Of a stretch of DNA of 64,000 nucleotides, positions 44,883 to 59,933 are shown piece after piece (position 1 is the stretch's first letter; each line of letters starts with the position of its first letter). The notes beneath the pieces are model-generated. The model saw nothing but the letters and a program-made list of their open reading frames with translations. It did not search any database and was not told the DNA's origin. The translations under genes were made by a program, and so were the position numbers. The DNA comes from Gonocerus acuteangulatus (lineage: Eukaryota; Arthropoda; Insecta; Hemiptera; Coreidae), in assembly GCA_946811695.1 (NCBI GenBank), contig OX328124.1, positions 32,053,648 to 32,117,647 on the forward strand, given 5' to 3'.

Positions 44883-47800
44883 AGTTGATGAAACTAGTAG
44901 ACACACTTGGATGCAATCATGTTCTATTTTTTGTCGATCATTTATTGCTAAAAGTAAGCAATTATGTATTTTGAACTGAAAGTACGATATAAGGTATTCA
45001 CTTATGTTACTTTCTTTTCTCAGGCTCATTGTCAATTTGACTACTCCAGCACTTATCGTTTACAATGAAGTTGTTCCTACTGAAAAATCAGAACTAAACC
45101 AATATTTGCAAATTGTGTCTCATTTACAGAGCTATAAAGAAGCATTTGCTGATCACAAATCATGGACAGCATTAACCGAACAATTAAGTTTGCTGTTGAA
45201 TAAGGTAAATAGACAGGAAAGAAATATATATTATCCTATAATTACACCTACTCTTCCTTTCATGTTTCTTCACAGGGCAAACATTTGTTTTTCCATTCTC
45301 AGTATATATTTTCAGATGAGATTTTTCTAAAACAATTAAATTTGTTTTGCTATCACAGCCAACTTCTTATTATTTATATATTAGAGGTGATATGACTGCT
45401 AAGGTTATCAGCACTTTTCTTATTATTTAACGTATTTTTTTTTTTCATGGGGAATATGCTTCTAGGCCATAAGTGACGCCCTTTCTTATTATTATTTGCT
45501 GTATCCTAACTCTCATTAATTTGTTTTTAAATATTCCTTTTTCGGGTATTTTTGCGAAGACCACATCCAGTTACTTTTGAAGTAGCAGTAGTGATTTATA
45601 ACAGTTACTCGTACTCGCTGATAAGCTTACTGATTAGCTTATAGGTTCTTTGCTGGTTATCTACTACTTCTTGGCTCGTTATCTACGGTTATAATTCATA
45701 TTAGATAATGGCAAGCAATATTTATTAATTAAAAGGTTAATATGATCAAAATCAATTCTCTCAACTATGAAATAAGTTATTAAGCTTTAAAGTTGACTGT
45801 TTTGCAGGTTATGAAGGATAACAAACAACGTTATTTGTAAACAAACATATTTTATTCCTTTTCTCTCTCTCTCTTTTTTGGATATTTTACATTTATTAGG
45901 CATTACATGCTATGCGTTTCCGCTCGCTCAAGAAGATATCAAAACCCTAGTCAATCCAACTCCCAATTAATAGAATTATATTAATTGTAGCGACTCTAGT
46001 CTATCCAACTCGCTAAAATTAATAGGATTCCATTAATTTTTCCCAGTAAGAAACCAATCCCTTTTACTTTGTCAGGAACATCGCGAACTAATTGTAAAAG
46101 ACTCATTTTTCTCACAAACATAAGCAGAGCTTTTTCATAAACAAAAGCTAATTCACTGTTAAAGGTTACTTTACTCCCAGCAAGAACGAATGCAATTGGT
46201 CATCCAATCCTCCAATAGGAAGGCAAAGGAGTTATGCGCATGCGCTAAATCACTGATACAATCACTACTGCTACTTTAAAAGTAACTGGATGTGGTCTTC
46301 GCAAAAAGACCCCCTTTTTCTTATTACTAATAGTTATTCTTTTTTGCTGCTGAATATTCTTTCTAACACGTAAATGGAGGCCCAATGGCCATGAGGGTTA
46401 AGGCATGAGCACTTAACACTCCGTGCCTAAGGTCGTGGGTTTGATTTCCACTAGGAGTGGTGGCTTTTCTTTTGAAAAAAAGAAAAGGCATCACCCCTAT
46501 CCTGACTAGAAAAGGGTGGTAACCTATAGATAACCCGTCCTAAAATTTGTAGTTAATAATAAATGGACGTTAAAATTTAAATAATAATAATAACACGTAA
46601 ATTACTCACTTAAAAAAAAAAGCAATTAGATGCCGCAGGGAATAGTTGAGATTCCGCTAAGAAAACATCAATACGATTTTTGTAAAAACCTGTATTAAGG
46701 ATGTTTCAGCTACGCTTTGGTAGCCTTCGTCAGATTTAAGTAGAAACAATTTCCTTAATATAGACTTTTACAAAAATCGTTTTGATGTTTTCTTAGCCGA
46801 ATCCCAACTATTCCCTGATTGCTTATATTTGTTAAAGTTTTTACTTAAAACATTTTTTGATTATCCTCAAGTACAATAATATATTGAAAAATACAAAATA
46901 AGTTGGTTGAGTATAATATATTATTCTTGGCCAACAATATCCTTTGTTTAGCGCAGTGCTTATCACACAAGTCTATTCTTGAAGGATTTTACATTAGTTG
47001 TCATCTTGCCTCAACTCTACTCAAATGACCATCATTTTGCTATTTAATAATTTGTAACTATTAATCAGACAGTACAATCCTACTTTCCATTATAATCAAC
47101 ACAAAAAGAAGACAAAAAAATTCCAATTTCCATACAAATGTGCATATATGACATGCTGAGACCTCCACATAGTTTTAAACCTTTTCACTGAGATCCTATC
47201 AGTTGATTGGCTTGTGCTTAATATCTAAAAAAGTCCGACTCACAGGAACTGCCTCATCTTAGCGCGGTTCCGTTCTTATCCCTTGTGACATTAGCAAAGG
47301 AATAGAAGCAGTTATTGGTAGGTTTTGATCTTTCTTGAAAAATATAAAATGCCATCTCAAAGAGAAGGAAGATTTAAGGCGCCACAACAGGAACTGATAG
47401 TACTCTAAGCGGAAATGACTCCACCAATGTTTCTTATTTTCATACCTTACTTTATTAAAATACTAATTGTACTATTAAATGCAATTAAAAAAAAAACAAT
47501 AACCAATAAAAACGTTATGTAAACAGTGCAAAACTCCGTTGAAAAGAACAAAATTAACAATTTTGAAGTTTTAAGCACATATTTCTCGGATTGAGATCGT
47601 CCCATAGAAAATTACCTTACATTAGAACCTGTTAATGAAATATTTTATTTCTAGTACTTCCAAACTCCAAACGGAACCAAAATTTATCTATCTTGGATTA
47701 GATGAATATTAAACCTCTGGAACAAGTTTCAACTGAATTAATCGTTTCTGAATACCCGAACTAAAAATTAGTTTGGAAAAGTAGGTGTTTCAATGTTTCT

Positions 47801-48015
47801 CAAAAACATTTTTTTTTTTATGTTAAGAAACCAATAAAACGAGTACCAGCATGCATATGAACTCAAAAACGTAAGTGTTTTCGCTCCAAAAGCCATGTCC
47901 CAGTGGACGAATTCTGCTGGTTAATGAACTTGACCTTTCAAATCAGACGAAAGATTTTGTACTAAATTTCATCAAAAATGGCCCTTTTTTGAGCCATCAA
48001 GAGCGAGACCAGACA

Positions 48016-48103
<88 letters not shown>

Positions 48104-48420
48104 TAAATACTAATTTGAACCACCTATATTTCTGTGATCCATGGGGTATGAAACGAGAAATTATCTAGTCGGCACTTCCGGATGACCTCATAAACGGGTT
48201 TCCTCCCTATCAAAGGAGGGAGGAACCGTGCTAAAAAGTAGTAATAACATCTCAACTGTCGCTTGAGATGAAACTAACTCCATTTTCAGTGGGAACATTT
48301 AAATTTCTGTGCTTGAAAAATGCCAGGGGTCCATCATGGACTCCTAGTCATTTAACGTTCAGTAATAAATTATTCCAGCGCTAATGGCCTTGATGTCGAT
48401 ATGCCGTTAAAAATAAAATG

Positions 48421-48488
<68 letters not shown>

Positions 48489-48802
48489 CTAATTTGAACC
48501 ACCTATATTTCTGTGATCCATGGGGTATGAAACGAGAAATTATCTAGTCGGCACTTCCGGATGACCTCATAAACGGGTTTCCTCCCTATCAAAGGAGGGA
48601 GGAACCGTGCTAAAAAGTAGTAATAACATCTCAACTGTCGCTTGAGATGAAACTAACTCCATTTTCAGTGGGAACATTTAAATTTCTGTGCTTGAAAAAT
48701 GCCAGGGGTCCATCATGGACTCCTAGTCATGTAACGTTCAGTAATAAATTATTCCAGCGCTAATGGCCTTGATGTCGATATGCCGTTAAAAATAAAATGT
48801 AT

Positions 48803-48871
<69 letters not shown>

Positions 48872-51800
48872 GATTTATTACTATTCTATTATTTGAAACT
48901 TCCTTGCTTGTGTTTTATCTTTATTTATTTTTATTTTTTTACTTTATTTATTTTTTTTTTAAGGATATTGATAATAGAGATGAGGATGACCAAAGGACAA
49001 TTGAAAGAATTCTTATCCTTATTAGAAACGTATTACATGTAGCCAGTGATGCTCTTTCCGAAGGAAGGCCAGATAATGATGCCAGTGTTCATGATCAGGT
49101 TGGAACAATAATTTGACATTTTATTTTCTTTGATCTATGCTAATAATATTCCATGTAAATCAATTTTTACTCATGTTCTTCCAATTGTTCAGTAGCGAAC
49201 TCATGCTTCTATAATGTTCAGTTCAAAATATTTTTGTAGCAGTCACACTGTATTTTGTGCATAGCTAGTTATCTCACTGAGTACAATAGCTATTAGTCTT
49301 TACCCTGAATCAGAATTAAAATTCTCCCATCCTAAATTTGCTAATATTAAAATGTTGAAAATGAAACTTATAAATCGAATGAGCTGCATATTAATCTGAA
49401 ACTATTGTGATAGAAAAGATAAATCAGCCGAAATTGTTGCAAGAGAATTTTCATATTTTTAACGGTGAAATATTTTTGACATCCCTAATTTATTAGCACA
49501 TTAATCACAGATCCCGTGCTAAATTAGTCTCAAAGAATATATAGCGACCCTTAAGATTTTAAAAGGGAATTCATATTTTTTGTTACAGATTCTTATTCTA
49601 CAGAACTAAAAGTTTTGTATATCACATTTTTTATACTTTTGAGACCAATGATGCTAAATGTGGCCCACACTCCAACCCCAGGCGGAACATATTTAAAATT
49701 TTGGAATTGGTCCTCTATTTCGAATCCTTTCAACAGAAAATGGGATTGCTCAACACGCAACTTCATCCCATATATAAATGTCAATCTGTTTTTAACACCA
49801 ACGGTTCAACATAAATTGTGGCGTACTCCAGTCTGGAGTATGGTGATAGGGCGAAAGAGAAAGCTTCCTGTCTTCCGAAAATATAAATTCTTTAACAATT
49901 AAAAAATTAAACTGTTGTAAAAGAACACTGACCATTGTATGTAATTTTATCTTTATATATTTTACTAGCTGAATACCCGTGCTTTGTCACGGCAGATAAG
50001 TAGTTATTTTATTTTGTTAAATAATGTATTATCAAAATTAATGCTACTACATAAGCTTATTATAGCATGGTTCCCGTCATACTATAATTATTCATCAATT
50101 GATATGTAATCAAATTATAACGTATTGAAATTTGTTATTATATACGTTTATTGGCTCTGTGGACCAGTGTCAACAAACAGATATAACCTAGAGACAACCC
50201 ATTATCTAAATGGACGTTAAAATTTAAAAATTTATGTTTCAAGATATCATTTGGAAACACCTATTATATTTGCTAGCATTAACAAGAAGTGTTCTGACTT
50301 GGGATGCTAATGGGTGAGGAGGCTGTGCAAGGGTTCAGGATATTATTACCTCGGCTGGACCATCATCAGGTATAGCGTAAACTCTATGAGGGACAAAATC
50401 ACAGTTTATTTCTATTAATTCAAGGTCTGCCATCAAAGTTGAGATGAACCGCAAATAAAAATAATTTTATGAAATAGATACAGTACGGTAGCAGCTGATC
50501 TGTTATCGTCATAGCAACATATGCTGCTGAGGTCTGCGTACTCTCCTTAGAACCAACTAAAAATTCAAACTCCTCTAAAATACTTAAAAATTTGAATATC
50601 GCAAAAAACCTTTCTTAGAGAGTGTTCACATTCTTAAGGGAGTGTCCATGCAAAATTTCAAATTTTTCTGTCCAGTGGTTTGGGCTGGGCCATGATAAGT
50701 CAGTGAACGAGTGTGTGGTATTTGACAAATATATATAGTAGAGGTTTAAATATATTTACTTTTGGGTTGTTTAAGTTAATATCTTCATAATAAATTTCGG
50801 GGTTACATTATGAGATAATTTTTAAAATATACAAATATTAGCTTTTTTTAAATGTTACTTTATTTCAGGTTGTCTGGGCATTACACCAATCTAGCATGCT
50901 TGATCTCCTCTTGTATATGGCAAGTTCTTCACAAGAGTCAGGATTCTTCATGCATTTGTTAGAGGTACTGATTATCTTTTCTGAGGATTCATATATTCTA
51001 GATTACTTTTATTCCTGGGGAGTCTCTGGTCACCCTCATTGATCTTTTGTGATCTTAATTTAAAAGGATATTTGTATAATGCAAATAAATAGTTATTATA
51101 GTTTTAATTAAAAATAAGTACCTTGCATATTAATTTTAATTTTGTTACATATTGTATTAGGTTTTATGTTTTTGAGCCATCCATTAATTAGTAGATAATC
51201 GAGCAGAATTATGCTGCTGAGGTATGTGTTCTCATTTCTTTTAATGTGTTTTCTATATTCTCTGTAATGCTAATCTTTTCCATAATAACTGTATATTCTG
51301 GATCCTGGTATATTTTTTGATTATATATTTTAATTTTGAGTTTTTCTGGGTATAGATTGTAGTCTCTTATAGTATGCTTCATACCACTCTTAAGTATGTG
51401 CTTTACAATATTCATATACTTAACAGTTCTTGTCATTCAATGTCTTAAGGGTTCTGGATATTGCTGTACTACTGTGGAGATAAACAATGTTTTCTTTTGT
51501 CAGTTTTGTACATGTTTGTGAATTTAGGTGGATTTTAAACCTTTCATTGTTGATGAATGAAGAAACTCGCAGTGCCAGGTATGCTCAATGCTTATCCGTT
51601 TAGCTTCTCCCATACGTTCACCAATCTCTCTTTATCTCAACCTCACTGCCGTTCAACTCTTTCATCTCTCTCAGCATCCTATTGTTATATATTTGGAATT
51701 ATTAACTTATAATGTCAATCGTCCTTTACATTGGTAATTTTACACTAAACTAAAAGAAAATCACTGAGATAAGAAAGGACAATATAATTACTTGATTGAA

Positions 51801-54800
51801 ATCATATCATTTATAGTATATAAGTAACATACGGAGGCTATTTATACTGACCGTACTAAACAAGACCCAAATTTTGACTGAAAGATATAAACAGCAACAA
51901 TAGGGTTTGAGAGACAAATCTTTGTACGACCAGTGTGCAAATCTGTGTTTGCAAATAGGCAGCAAAGCGCATCAGCTTCAACCTCCAAAAATTTTCCTTA
52001 ACAATGTTGATTGGAGGACTTTACATTTTTTTTATAGATAATAATATACTTACACCATACATAATTTCAATTAATACACAAAGAAGATTTGATGAAATAA
52101 AAAATTATATATTTGAAGAACCGGTTGAGATCGCTCCTTATTCCCACTAGGTCCCACTGATTTTATAAGAGTTCAAAGCACTGGGTCTTCCATGGTCTAG
52201 TGGCTAGCGCCTTAGATTCATAAGCGGGAGATGGTGGCTTTGATCCCCACAGGCGGCAGGAATTTTCTCATCCCACGGCTCGTTTGAAAAATTCCTTGCT
52301 GCAGATTTATCGAAGTCTAAATAAAAAAAAAAAAAAAACAGCACTAGACCAGAGAAGCGACATACAGGGCTAATGGAGCCAGAAGTTACTCATGAGGAGC
52401 ATCAGGGGTACCGTAAGTGGAACACGAGTTATCTCATGTAGCGTGTCTGGGGCCCTGCAAGTCAAGCACGAGTTATTTCGTACAGAACAACAAAAGGGTT
52501 CATTAAAACATAACCCAAAGGAAGCTGACGGAATTTTCTGAAAAAATGTTAGGTATCTGGATCGTTTTACACATGTAGAAAAACTTTTTTTACAACATAA
52601 TTGAATATTGGAGGGAGAAAAAACTTCAGCTCAATGCTGGCAACTTTTGTAAACAAATATTAGTAATTTAGTCAATAATGGGCTCACGAGGCCTGAGGGG
52701 AGAGTGACTGTTCTTGTTGATTGGAATACACTGTCACATAAGACAAGTATCTTGAGGCTTTCTGAACATCATCTCTCTCCATGAGTTTTCAGGAAAAATG
52801 ATAACCCTGAGATATTGTAAGTCTAGTGCTTTAACAAAATATAAGCCTGATGAATTAACATCAGACAACTTAGGAACATATATTAAATGTTAATTAAATT
52901 ATACATGAATAAAACTCATAATTATTTTAATAAAACATTGTTTTCTTTAAAGATTATTTGTCTCATGGTGCGTGAACAGCCTCCATCTTTATTGGCAAAA
53001 ACTGCTGCTCAGAGGAGTGTTGAAGAGAAACATCGGGATGAAGAAGAGCTGTTAAAGCTCCGACAAAAAGAGCAACAAGTCAGACAGAACAAAACTAGGC
53101 AATATCTTGGTTCGAGGTCTGTTTGCCTCATTTAATTATTGCATTATTTTTCAAATTTCAGGAAATTCATTTATAGCCTTTAGGCTACTTAAAAAATATT
53201 CATAGTTAGAAGAATGTAGAACCGTTCCTTTTAATGTAATTGTGCTTTAATCTATCTGAAAATTAAAAGCATATTGAACAGAACTCAGAAGCACTTATTC
53301 TCATTTATAAATTTCTTTGTCTGTACTATAGTAATTTACTGGTCAGTACAATATTTATATACCATATTATTAGCCTGGGGCGAGGTTAGCTCAGTGGTAT
53401 AGCACTGGACTAATAAGTTGGAGGACCTGAGTTCAAATCCCGAGCAAGCATTAAACATTTTTTCTTCTAGTGTCTTCGTTCCTGGGTTGGATTCGGCCTC
53501 CCTGACCGTCCCTAGGCCAACCCAGCCTTTAATAAATTTATCAATGGGTACCTTAGGTGCTAATGACTCTAGCAGTCAAAGCAGCCAAGGGGAAAATCAG
53601 GCGGCCGGAACATAGTACTGACCACACTATCTCCTTAGTGTGCCGTATGGTCATGAATCAGATACCTCTATGGTATCTACCCCTCAGGACCCTCGTGGCC
53701 TGTTACGGTACTGATTTTTTTTTTTTTAAATTATTATTAGCCTACTGTTTTTATAAAACAAAATTTATGTTTTATATAGAATAGTGGTTTGCTAAAGCAT
53801 AACAGAATTTTAAAATATTTTTTTACATTCTCTGTAATAACCAAAGAAACTAGGTATGACAAAAAATCTCATATTTGAAAAAAGAAAAAATGTCCTTGGA
53901 TGGTTAAAATAAATGAAACTCCTTTTTAAAGGAAATTGGCTCTGTATTCCAAGGCATATATAAGCAGTCAATGGATATTTAGGATTCGGCTAGAAAAACA
54001 TCAATACGATTTTTGTAAAAATCCGTATTAAGGACTTTTTGAATACTCTTTGGTAGCCTTCATCAGCTTTTTGAAATGGTTTATTGAAGCCTTAATAAAA
54101 TTTGCTTCAATAAAACCTCTTCAAAAAGCTGATGAAGGCTACCAAAGAGTAGCCGAAACGTCCTTAATTCAGGTTTTAACAAAAATTGTATTGATGTTTT
54201 CCTAGCTTAATCCCAACTCTTCCCTACCTGCTTATCACCTTGGCTAACTATCTGCACCTCATTATTAATATAATATTATTATAATAACGTAATATAATTA
54301 CAGTTGTTATTTATATAATTATCTTGTTTTCTTATTGTTTCAGACATTCAAATTTTGGAGGTACCTTTGTTATAAAAAATATGAAATCTACAACTGATAA
54401 TGAATTAATATACCATAAGCCGCTTCACAAGGTCAGCCACTTCAGTTTAGACATTGAAAAGGTAACATCTTTAAGTATTTTTTATTTATGGTTAGGAGAC
54501 CCAATGGTTGTTAGTGTTAAGCGTGAACACTTGAAATCATTCTTTCAACAAAAAAAAAAAAAAAAGGCATAAACTCACAAAAATCTGTCAATAATTAGTG
54601 GAAGCTAAAATTATGATAAATACATTATTAAAATATATTTTCAAATTAAAAATTGGTGCTAGTTAATATAGATTTCTACTCCTACCTTGACTTCTTAGAA
54701 GTTGTCTTCACACAGAGCATGATGGGCTTTTCAGGGTAAAAGAATATTCTTTGGCGAAATTCAAATCCTCTCTTCACTCCTGAAACACATGTGCCCGTTC

Positions 54801-57800
54801 TTACAGTATTTATATTCCCTCCTATCATAAAGCTTCATTCGAAAATTCTTTGTTATATAAGGCACTTCTCTTTCTGTAACTCCTTATTTCTGTCTATCTG
54901 CCAAGCTACCTTCAAGCCCCAACTCTTCCACAACCTCTATAAGTCATGTTTTAACCCAAAGTCACTACTGCAAGCATTAAATTAATGCTAATTTTCTCAT
55001 ATCTAAATTATTTTTAAAAGGCTAGTTGAAAATAATAGAACTTTTCATTTCTTAAAAATATCTTTTTACTAAGAGATACTAAATATTTTTTTAAGTTAAA
55101 GTATAAAAGAAGCATCTTACATCGGCTGCAGTCTCCATATCAAAATCTAATGGTAATAGTTCTGTACCAACGGCATTCAACGAATATTTAACTTTTCATG
55201 GCCTTACCTTAAAACTCTAGCGAACTAAAGATTTCATCTTCTAGTGTCTTCGTTCGTGGATTTGGTTTTGGGTCCCAGACCACCTGTAGGCCCACTCAGC
55301 CTTTAATTAATGTGTACCTGCAAAGGAGAATATGAGGTGGCTGGAGCATAGTACTGACTCCACTATCTCTCTAGTGTGGCAAGAATCAGATACCTCTACA
55401 GTATCTGATCCCCTTGGCCCTTGTGTAAAAAAAAAGGACTGTTTTTTTTTTTAATGGCCTTACTTCCCTTCTATATGTTCTATGCATGGAACATTCATTC
55501 CGGGCTTTCCTCAGTTTGCCACCCTTTCTAAACATACATGATTATTAACATATGGTAACGTAATTGATAATTCACATGAGTCCAAAATGAGAGATTCTGG
55601 GTTTGGCCTGGTGAGTTAACTTTTTGAAAAAACTAAATATTTTAAATTGATGCCACTGACGACATAAACTTTTCTGTGTAGTTTATATTGGCTTAATAAA
55701 TTTAAAATATTTACATACTATGTAGACATCCATATTTTAATTTATTTTTATATAAATTACTTTTTATTATTATTTTATGTATACATATCAATAATTATAT
55801 TCATTTTGCAGAAAAAGGTGAAGATTCCAAAGAATAGGATGCCCTTAAAATGTGGTAATGTAGAAAGACGTTCAGCATTGAGTGTACGTTTAATATTGAA
55901 ACAATTCTGTGTTGAAATCCTGAATGCGGCTTATAATCCTCTGATGAGATATATAAAGGTATGTATTTTATACAATGTAGACATCATTATTGAGAACATA
56001 TATTAAAAATCATAAATCTATTTCTTTTATTTTGAACATACAGATTTATTTGATCCTGTATTTTTATATTACTTTAGGAGACAAATGTTCCGTAAAATGT
56101 TTTTTTTTTTGTTTTTTTTTTATTTCATTTTAATACCATTTTGTTTTTATCAGGATGGAGCTAGTCCTCCAAAAGGTACAACACATACAGATTACAATAG
56201 TTGAATAAAAACATATTTAAAAAACATAGTTTCTTATTTGCCAATATTCCAGCTTGATTTTCAAGCCATAAAAGCAAAATGACAAGTACAAATATAAATT
56301 CAAATTATTTAACATTAAATTAATTAATATATTATTAATATACTATAAATTAGAAATATATTAATAATAATAATTATATCCTTAAGCACTGGCAGAAAGG
56401 TAGTGGGTGTGGATCTAAGTATTAGCTGATTTCCTTACGGTCAGCTTTATGTGGCTCTCCCACGTATTAGCAATCCTAGCAGCCTGTATGCTTTGATCCC
56501 CGATTGCTATACGTCTAATATCGTGTATAGAGCATTACTGTAAAGTAGGTGTTTTTTAAATACCCAAACAACAGTGTGCGAACGAATTCATGGGTACAGC
56601 TTGCTTTTTATAAAAGACAAACTTTTTTCTATTGAATATTTTAATTTTTTTAGGACTGCTTGAGTAGGGGGAAAACTCAAGATAACGATGAATCATATTA
56701 CTTTACTGCAATGAAGTTCTTCATGGAATTTAACCGAATGTATAAATTCCAAGTTAAATTAGTAAGGTACAGTCAATCTTATATACTTAAAAGATGCCTG
56801 AATGATTATTTTCCCCTTATTAAAATTTTTAAGAAAATGTTTGTTTTTTTTTTTTTTGTTTTTTCAAGTGAAACTATGTCAGTTGAGACTTTCCATTTTG
56901 TTCAGAAAAATTTAGAAACATGGCATGAAATGATGATAACTGACAAAAAGAAAATCCAGTTATGGTCTTCAAGGATGCATCTAGCTCTGAAAGCTTATAA
57001 AGTGTGTATATTTGATTATGTTTTAATATTTATTTGTTTGTTTTTATTCTTACATGAGTTATCATTTACAATCAGAAAGCAAAATGAGAAAAGTAGTAAC
57101 GTTCAATAGAAACTGATTATTTAAATATAGAAATAACGATAGCAGTAACAACTATAATATAGAAAATAAATATAGAAGTAACAACTATGCATATAAAAGA
57201 TAAGGAAGTGGATAGGGATAAATCAAAAAAAGAAAGATATTGGGGATTCGGTGGTAAAAGTTCTTTGAGAAGGGATTGTTAACCACGGAGACTGTCAGGG
57301 ATTGGTCATGAGATTTTTATATAATAAATGTGTTATATTTGCCAATGTTTCGGCTGGAGATATAAGCATTCATCAGGGTGATGAGGAAGAGGGAAAGTGA
57401 TCTCCGCCCTGACATTTCTTTGTCTTTGCCCCTTTTATTGCAGATCGTTAAGAAGAGATCATTGAACATTAAAATTGCGAAGATGGAGATAGCCGGGGCT
57501 CAATCCTGAGAAATGTAGCAATATAATATAGTATTCCTCTTTGTTTTTCTCCTATCCTCCAAGGAAGACACCTCTAAGGTTTGACCACCAGGAAGACCAG
57601 TTTAGCTATGTAAATTATGTTGTTTTTTTCTTCTCTTGATTAAGCATTTATTTTTATTCATATCCTTTTATTGCCCCCATTTCTTTAATATTTATTTAAT
57701 TTTTTAATATTTATTTAATTATTTATTTGTTTATTTTAAACTATTTAATTATATTCCCATCCCCCTCTGAACATTATATCATCATTGCCCCAATCCAATT

Positions 57801-59256
57801 ATAATTTATGTACATATTTACTTATGTTTTATGTTATTATTTAAGACTTCACTAATAATATTTGTATTCGTTTTTTTATGCTTTTGTTTTTTGTTTATTT
57901 ATATTCATATTTTTAGGTTCAATTTGTTGATTGTGTATTTATTGTTATTCTTATGGGACAAAGTCCCAGAATAAAGTATTTTTTTCATTCATTCATTATA
58001 AAAAGCTACATTACGACTTGTTTACAGTATTGTTATATTACACAAAATTAGAAAATGTTATCAATTTTATTTTTATTTTGAACTATTTTTATAAAAGTTT
58101 ACTAGTTGCTTTTGTTTCATACAAATAGGAGCTCTTGCAGAATGTTGCGATGATGGATGCTAATTCTGATCCTGCTGTTCGAGAATCTTCTAAAGTTATA
58201 AAGAGCAATGTATTCTATGTTGTTGAGTACCGAGAATTATTATTAACTCTTATTAATACATACAAAAAATCAAAATATTCTCAGTAAGTATTTTAAAAAT
58301 GTCAAAAATTGAAGTTATTCTGATATATTTTTCTTGTTCTAATAACTTTGATATTTCAGGCAATATTTAATAGACCTTGTGGAAACTACACATATATTTA
58401 TGAAATTATTGAGTGCATTTTGTCAGAAGAAAAAATTGATTGTACAAAAAGAAACAAAGATTCGTAAAAAGTCCAAAGGAAAAAAGAGTAATTATATATT
58501 TATTATTTCTTCATTTTTTTTTTTTTTATTATTCTTTCATAACTTGAGTGAATTGCTATTTCAGAAAACAAACCTACTCAGAATGAGCCACAAATTGCAG
58601 CAGAAGTATGGCCACATATAAGTGAAGCTATTGAAAGGGTTCTAGCAGGACCTATTACAAAGGAAGTGATTCCTTTTGACGCCGCATCTGAAAGAAACAT
58701 GGATGAACAGAAGTATATTATTGTATATGTATTTACAGAAATATTACAATCTACAATCATTAGTATTAAGTAATTTGATATTGGTAGCTTGATCACGCCT
58801 CGGGTGTCCACAGTTGTCAGCCGAATACCTTCCTTGTTAGGAAGGATTCCAGGATGACCTGGAGTTACCTACACCATCCAACCACACCCTGCGACTAGCA
58901 GGGAGGATTGGAAGTGAATGGGATGTGTCCTGTGATATCATGAGGAGAGAAAATATCCATCGATATCACTCTCAATTATTATAATTCCACTGATTTTTGA
59001 TCACCCCACGACACTTCACTGCCTAAGTATATCCCGGGGCCACTTTCTATTAAGACATCTTGGTGGAGAGGAAGGATGATTGGTGCTGGATTAGGATTCG
59101 GATGAGAACAGAAGTAAATAAACTGCTAAACTTAATATTTGGAATAATAAAATTATTATTATTGATAATATATTGTTGGCGGGAGGTCAACAAATAAAGT
59201 ACAAGAATAAATAAAAGTGATTTATTACTCTGAGCCTTCAGTGCCTCGATAGGGGC

Positions 59257-59295
<39 letters not shown>

Positions 59296-59869
59296 CCGGA
59301 GTAAACAAGAGAATCTTCGCCACGACTGGGGCCAACACCACTCCAAAAAAACTTGATAAAAAATTAGATTTTAGGTGCCATTATACAAAGAGTGTCTACT
59401 ACACGAAAATGGCACAAAATTGACAAACAAATTGAAAATCCTGGGACTTCTGTCCATTCGTTATTGTTGCTGTTTTTGTCCCACTATGCAATTCTATCTG
59501 CCTCCCAATCCCTTCCTCTGTTAGATTCCTTTGGTATAGTGTTTACAAATCAATCGCAAAATAGCTGATCATCCAAAACTGTGAAGACAAGAAAACAAGA
59601 ATCCTCGCAAAAATGATTGGGTTGAAGATATTATCCATTAAGTACAAATATTTTTATTTATTCATATTCAGAATTTCATGCAGGCTTAAATATTGAAATC
59701 GTTTACGCTTTGATTTATTAAATGATGTATATTGATGATTAGTTATTACTATTTTTAGAAATTTTGAATTCTTCTACCACCAATATTTTTGAGGCTGCTA
59801 ATTCCATATTCATTGTAAAATTTATCCTACCATCGTTTCTTCACATTTAAAGTTAATGTAACTATCCTG

Positions 59870-59933
<64 letters not shown>

